DNA of 9,235 nt from an uncultured Selenomonas sp. (GTDB taxonomy: Bacteria; Bacillota; Negativicutes; Selenomonadales; Selenomonadaceae), in assembly GCA_905373085.1 (NCBI GenBank), contig CAJPRR010000091.1:1-9235 (forward strand). The letters run 5' to 3'. This document shows, piece by piece, positions 5,412-9,235 of the stretch. The position numbers and the translations under genes are program-made. Each line of letters begins with the position of its first letter. Positions within the stretch are counted from its first letter, which is position 1. Under the pieces are notes generated by a model. The model was not told where the DNA came from. It saw only the letters and a program-made list of their open reading frames with translations, and did not search any database.

Positions 5412-5777
5412 CTACTCCTCCACTTGGAGGTCGGGGCGCAGCGATATGGCGCCGCCCAGATAGATATGGCGGATCTCGCTCTGCGGCTTGTCCGTATCGA
5501 CGAGCAAGAGCGCCCGTATGCAGCGCGGCAGAGAATTTTCAATATCCGGCTCCAGCGTGTCGAAAAGCGGCACCGTGTCGAATCCTTTCAAGAACCTCGC
5601 CCCTGCAGCCGGGAACGCCGACTTGAGATCGGATGTCGCGGAAAAAATCGCCGCTCCAATATCTGAAGGATCGATCTTGTTCGTACGGCACATGCCCATG
5701 ACCATGAGCTTCACCGCCTGAAATATCTCAGCCTTCGTATCCTTTTCTACCGTAATCGCACCCCTGATTCCACGCAT
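5412..5777 (-). CDS. aroH: Chorismate mutase, AroH type
   Basis: Rearranges chorismate to prephenate, the branch step to phenylalanine and tyrosine. The 121-residue product is the monofunctional trimeric AroH type of Bacillus, not the helical AroQ type. RGIRGAITVE at the start, SATSDLKSAFPA, RCIRALL and RHIYLGGAISLRPDL align with Bacillus subtilis AroH. The active-site residues Arg7, Glu78, Arg90, Tyr108 and Arg116 there correspond to Arg5, Glu76, Arg88, Tyr106 and Arg114 here, a constant offset of two. The ATG at 5777 has AGGAGG about 7 nt upstream. It lies downstream of the ubiB terminator and upstream of ridA. No convincing promoter is visible in the short gap after the terminator, so some readthrough may contribute. 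Confidence 0.95.
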   Translation of the reverse strand: MRGIRGAITVEKDTKAEIFQAVKLMVMGMCRTNKIDPSDIGAAIFSATSDLKSAFPAAGARFLKGFDTVPLFDTLEPDIENSLPRCIRALLLVDTDKPQSEIRHIYLGGAISLRPDLQVEE

Positions 5778-5818
5778 GGGAATCCCTCCTATCCTACTCT
5801 TCCTACTATTAAAGCCCC

Positions 5819-5840
5819 AAAGAAAGCGCGCCTTTCGCGC
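5819..5840 (-). terminator. Intrinsic terminator after the ubiB-like gene
   Basis: On the minus strand GCGCG and CGCGC form a 5-bp GC-only stem around a five-base loop (5826-5840), followed by TTTCTTT (5825-5819). It begins about 25 nt after the stop of the upstream gene and ends about 40 nt before aroH. The stem is short, so termination may be partial. Confidence 0.6.
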
Positions 5841-5865
5841 ATTTCCCCAATCAACGGCGGCCTCA

Positions 5866-7473
5866 TCAATGACCGCGCAATATGCTCCACAGGAGCCGCG
5901 CCGAGAGCACGATCGCCGCCAGATAGCCCAAGACGCCCAAGAACGGTATCTCCATGATCTTCGGCGTCATCTGCGTCGTGCAGATCGTGCTTGAGCCAAG
6001 GAGAAGCGCCGCACTCAGGAGAGCGATGATGAGCTTGTTGATCATCTTGTTGAGCCTCGCGAGCGGCTCATCGGCTCCCGTCAGCTCAAGATTAACCTTC
6101 GTCTGCCCGCTCAGCGTCATCTTCAGGATGTCCGAGATCTGCTCGGGCAGCTGCAAGGACTTGCGCAAGAGGATGTAGCCCTCGCGCTTCGCCTTGCCGG
6201 CTTCCTCGCGCCAGTTGAATCCCTTCGCAAAGCTCAGTTCCATGCTGCGCGCCAAAATTTCAACGAAGCTGACCTCGGGGCATACGAGGCGCATGACGCC
6301 TTCGATCGTCATGACGCCGCGGCAGAACATGCTGATGCCCGGCGCGATCGCGATGTGATGGGAGCGCAGCACGTTCATGATCTGGCGCGAGAGCACGCCC
6401 ATCTTCAGCGAGCGAAAATCGAGATCGCCGTACTGCGCGATGAGCGCGTCGATGTCCTGATAGAGCCGCGCATGGTCGATGCGCTCCTGCGGCACGCCGA
6501 GCGAGAGCACCGCCGCCTTCATCTCGAAGACGTCATGCTGCGCCAGCGCGAAGATCGCCTTGCGGATCGCCGCGCGGTCCTTATTCGACAGCCTGCCCAT
6601 CATGCCGAGATCGAGCCAGACGATCTTGCCGCCGCGCACCCAGATGTTCCCCGGATGCGGGTCGGCGTGAAAGTAGCCGTCCTCGACAATCTGCTTGACG
6701 TAGTTCTCGCCAAGCCGCTCGCCGATGCGCCGCATGTCGACCCCAGCTGCCTTGAGTCCTGCCGCATCGTCAATCTGTATGCCGTCGACGTATTCCATGA
6801 CGAGAACGTGCTGCGTCGTCAGATGGCGATAGACCTTGGGACAGTCCACGAAATCGGCGTCCTGATTCGCATGGCGGAACTCCTCGATATGGTTCGCCTC
6901 CATGACGAAATCCATCTCCTGCTTGGCGATCGCCCAAAGCTCGTCGAGCACCATGCTGAAATCCACGACGTCCTGTGCTGGACCCAAGATCTTCAAGATG
7001 CCCGCCGCACGCTTCAAGAGCACGATGTCCTTGCTCATGACGTCGTGCACGCCCGGGCGCTGCACCTTGATGACGACCTTCTCGCCGTCCAGGAGCACGG
7101 CGCAGTGCACCTGCGCAATCGAAGCCGAACCCAGCGCCTCCTCATCAATCGAGCGAAAGATGCGCGTCCAGCGACGCTGATACTCCTGCTCGATGACCTT
7201 CTCGATGACGGAAAAGGGCAAGGGGCTTGCTTCCGTCTGCAGTTTCATGAGTTCATCGCAGTATTCCTGCGGCAGGAAATCCGGGCGCATGCTCATGATC
7301 TGACCGAGCTTCACGAAAGTCGGGCCGAGGTCTTCCAGGATCAGGCGCAGCTTCTCGGGCGTTATGCCATGCACGATGTCGCGCTCGCGCAGGACTTCGA
7401 CCATCTCGCGCAGACGCGCCGCCGATCCTTTGTCCTCCTTGCGCCACGCTTCGCGAAAAGCCCTTGCGAGCAT
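5866..7473 (-). CDS. AarF/UbiB/ABC1 family kinase-like ATPase
   Basis: Atypical membrane-associated protein-kinase-like family (UbiB, ADCK, COQ8), whose studied members support quinone or other lipid metabolism by ATPase activity. The 535 residues carry all signature motifs: KLGQ (55-58, the KxGQ element), the alanine-rich loop SASIAQVH (116-123), nucleotide lysine VIKVQRPG (Lys136), the ExD motif EMD (186-188), HADPHPGN (269-276) and metal-binding DLG (288-290). Two hydrophobic C-terminal segments, about 481-497 and 510-531, anchor it in the membrane. Frame-compatible ATGs exist at 7500 and 7506, but GAGGGGGG lies 5 nt before the ATG at 7473, so that start is chosen. It follows the ABC-F gene by 62 nt on the same strand. 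The quinone role is inferred from the family; no quinone gene lies in the window. Confidence 0.92.
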   Translation of the reverse strand: MLARAFREAWRKEDKGSAARLREMVEVLRERDIVHGITPEKLRLILEDLGPTFVKLGQIMSMRPDFLPQEYCDELMKLQTEASPLPFSVIEKVIEQEYQRRWTRIFRSIDEEALGSASIAQVHCAVLLDGEKVVIKVQRPGVHDVMSKDIVLLKRAAGILKILGPAQDVVDFSMVLDELWAIAKQEMDFVMEANHIEEFRHANQDADFVDCPKVYRHLTTQHVLVMEYVDGIQIDDAAGLKAAGVDMRRIGERLGENYVKQIVEDGYFHADPHPGNIWVRGGKIVWLDLGMMGRLSNKDRAAIRKAIFALAQHDVFEMKAAVLSLGVPQERIDHARLYQDIDALIAQYGDLDFRSLKMGVLSRQIMNVLRSHHIAIAPGISMFCRGVMTIEGVMRLVCPEVSFVEILARSMELSFAKGFNWREEAGKAKREGYILLRKSLQLPEQISDILKMTLSGQTKVNLELTGADEPLARLNKMINKLIIALLSAALLLGSSTICTTQMTPKIMEIPFLGVLGYLAAIVLSARLLWSILRGH

Positions 7474-7535
7474 CGTATCCCCCCTCGGAAGATCATCCAT
7501 CGCCATGCCGGCATCAAAGCGGCAAAAGTCTTGCT

Positions 7536-9161
7536 TTAGCCCTTCTTGCCGTACTTTTCTTCGAGCTGCTGGCGCACCGTCTCGTTTTCCAGAAACTCAT
7601 CGTACGTCGTCACGCGATCGACGACGCCATCAGGCGTGATGTCGATGATGCGGTTAGCGATGGTCTGGATGAACTCGTGGTCGTGCGAAACGAAAAGCTC
7701 CGTGCCCGAAAAGGCGATCAGACCGTCATTCAGCGCCGTGATGGACTCCAAGTCGAGGTGGTTCGTCGGCTCGTCGAGGAGCAGCACGTTCGCGCCCGAA
7801 AGCATCATGCGCGACAACATGCAGCGCACGCGCTCGCCGCCTGAGATGACCTTGGCCTTCTTCTGACTCTCCTCGCCCGAAAAGAGCATGCGCCCCAAAA
7901 AGCCGCGCACGAACGATTCGTCCGGGTCGCGCGAATACTGGCGCAGCCAGTCGACGAGGTTCAAGTCGACGTCATCGAAAAATTCGTTGTTGTCCTTCGG
8001 CAAATACGCCTGCGTCGTCGTCACGCCCCATTTGAACGTGCCCGCATCCGCCTCCATATTGCCCATGAGGATCTCGAAGAGCACCGTCTTGCCCACGGAA
8101 TTCGGGCCGACGAAGGCGACCTTGTCTCCCTTCTTGAGCGTGAAGCTCACGTTGTTCAACACCTTCTCGCCGTCGATCGTCTTCGTCAGGCCGCTGACCT
8201 GCAGCAGCTGGTCGCCCGCCTCGCGGTCGGGCGTGAAGGCGATGTAGGGATAGCGGCGCGAGGACGGCTTGATGTCGTCAAGCGTGATCTTTTCGAGCAA
8301 CTTCTTGCGCGAGGTCGCCTGCTTCGACTTCGATGCGTTGGCGCTGAATCGCTGGATGAAGGTTTGCAGCTCCTTGATCTTCTCCTCTTTCTTCTTGTTC
8401 GCATCCTTCGCCATCTGCAGGGCGAGCTGGCTCGACTTGAGCCAGAAATCATAGTTGCCCGCATAGAGCTGGATCGATCCGAAGTCCACGTCAGCGATAT
8501 AGGTGCAGACCTCATTGAGGAAGTGACGGTCATGCGAGACCACGATGACCGTGTTCGGGAAATCGTCGAGGAAGGCTTCGAGCCAGTTGATCGACTCGAT
8601 GTCGAGATGGTTCGTCGGCTCGTCGAGAAGCAGCACATCGGGACTGCCGAAGAGCGCCTGCGCGAGAAGCACGCGCACCTTCTCCTTGTCCGTAAGATCC
8701 GCCATCTTCTTGTGATGCTTCGAAGGCTCGATGCCGAGGCCGTTTAAGAGGCGCTCCGCCTCAGGCTCTGCGTCCCAGCCGTTCATGTCGGCGAACTCCG
8801 CCTCAAGCTCCGAGGCCCTCATGCCGTCGGCATCGGAGAAGTCCTCCTTCTGATAGAGCGCATCCTTCTCATCCATGATGGCGACGAGACGTTCGTGACC
8901 GAGCGTGACCGTGCGCAAAACCTCGACCTCGTCGAAGGCGTAGTGATCCTGCTTGAGCACGGCAAGGCGCTCGCCCGGCGTGATGTCAACCGAGCCCTTC
9001 GACGGCTCGATGTCGCCCGCAAGGACGCGCAGAAACGTCGACTTGCCCGCGCCGTTCGCGCCGATGATGCCATAGCAGTTGCCCGGCGTGAACTTGATGC
9101 TTACATCCTTGAACAAAACGCGCTTGCCAAACTGCAGCGTCAGTCCGCTTGTACTAATCAT
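7536..9161 (-). CDS. ABC-F ATPase, YbiT/YkpA type
   Basis: Soluble tandem ATPase of the ABC-F class, which acts on the ribosome rather than in transport; no membrane segment is present. The 541 residues hold two nucleotide-binding domains. The first has Walker A GANGAGKS (34-41), a degenerate signature LTDKE (156-160), Walker B VLLLDEP and switch His210. The linker of about 60 residues includes RFSANASKSKQATSRKK (271-287), the conserved tRNA-facing block of the class. The second has GPNSVGKT (352-359), canonical ISGGE (439-443), VLLLDEP and His493. The lysine-rich short linker lacks the long extension of antibiotic-resistance ABC-F proteins, so a housekeeping role is likelier. The ATG at 9161 has GAGG about 10 nt upstream. 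It is the first gene visible of a unit with the ubiB-like gene. Confidence 0.93.
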   Translation of the reverse strand: MISTSGLTLQFGKRVLFKDVSIKFTPGNCYGIIGANGAGKSTFLRVLAGDIEPSKGSVDITPGERLAVLKQDHYAFDEVEVLRTVTLGHERLVAIMDEKDALYQKEDFSDADGMRASELEAEFADMNGWDAEPEAERLLNGLGIEPSKHHKKMADLTDKEKVRVLLAQALFGSPDVLLLDEPTNHLDIESINWLEAFLDDFPNTVIVVSHDRHFLNEVCTYIADVDFGSIQLYAGNYDFWLKSSQLALQMAKDANKKKEEKIKELQTFIQRFSANASKSKQATSRKKLLEKITLDDIKPSSRRYPYIAFTPDREAGDQLLQVSGLTKTIDGEKVLNNVSFTLKKGDKVAFVGPNSVGKTVLFEILMGNMEADAGTFKWGVTTTQAYLPKDNNEFFDDVDLNLVDWLRQYSRDPDESFVRGFLGRMLFSGEESQKKAKVISGGERVRCMLSRMMLSGANVLLLDEPTNHLDLESITALNDGLIAFSGTELFVSHDHEFIQTIANRIIDITPDGVVDRVTTYDEFLENETVRQQLEEKYGKKG

Positions 9162-9235
9162 AAGATCCGATCCTCAACCTTCTCTATACTGTTTTCTTCG
9201 CTTGCAAAAGAGCCGCGCGTTCCATGCCCGTGAAA
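9162..9235 (-). other. Upstream region of the ABC-F gene, possible end of another gene
   Basis: Seventy-four bases remain upstream of the ABC-F start. On the minus strand one frame runs open from the edge and ends with a TGA overlapping the ATG at 9161 (ATGA), and another ends in TAG near 9183. Either could be the tail of an upstream gene, but neither is recognisable. TATAGA near 9186 is only a weak -10 candidate without a good -35. Confidence 0.25.

Noticed and set aside
6355..7539. A 394-codon open frame on the plus strand
   Set aside because: Lies entirely opposite the UbiB-like gene, whose motifs are complete; composition is that of an antisense shadow.

Overview
The window is a compact, GC-rich bacterial chromosome segment. 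Housekeeping genes lie on both strands, around one small accessory island. The gene style (strong Shine-Dalgarno sites, a four-cysteine ribosomal protein L28, an AroH-type chorismate mutase, a YbiT/YkpA-type ABC-F ATPase, a glutamine-dependent NAD synthetase with a TTG start) suggests an anaerobic Firmicute, most likely a Selenomonas-like member of the Negativicutes. That placement is an impression from protein sequences, not a search result.

Layout: (1) 1-1700, minus strand. ybaK (Cys-tRNA(Pro) deacylase) is followed 27 nt later by thrC (threonine synthase), whose C-terminal end runs off the left edge. An extended -10 promoter overlapped by a dyad lies in front of ybaK. (2) 1740-2478, plus strand. 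This is a yefM-yoeB type II toxin-antitoxin operon with a textbook promoter containing TGTACA-type operator hexamers. A 162-bp palindromic element has landed just after the overlapping antitoxin stop and toxin start, and the toxin frame stays open through it. (3) 2509-4398, plus strand: nadE. (4) 4442-4950, plus strand. The rpmB (L28) promoter is followed by a second, oppositely oriented 162-bp element in the leader, then rpmB, then a strong bidirectional terminator. (5) 4965-5777, minus strand: aroH (chorismate mutase) and ridA. (6) 5819-9161, minus strand: an ABC-F ATPase, then an AarF/UbiB/ABC1-family kinase-like protein, then an intrinsic terminator.

The most notable content is the pair of related palindromic elements. 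Both are exactly 162 bp if drawn from AGGAA to TTCCT. They have no coding capacity of their own and share roughly 70-75 % identity by hand alignment. One sits inside the reading frame of a toxin gene. The other sits between promoter and ribosome binding site of a ribosomal protein gene. The YoeB catalytic residues are all present, displaced by exactly 54 positions from the E. coli numbering. This resembles the protein-coding palindromes of Rickettsia and raises the question of whether this toxin is altered, silenced or still active.

The rest of the window is ordinary metabolism and translation. ThrC supplies threonine, YbaK edits mischarged tRNA, NadE makes NAD, AroH feeds phenylalanine and tyrosine synthesis, RidA removes reactive enamines, and L28 and the ABC-F ATPase serve the ribosome. 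No tRNA, rRNA or CRISPR array was found.
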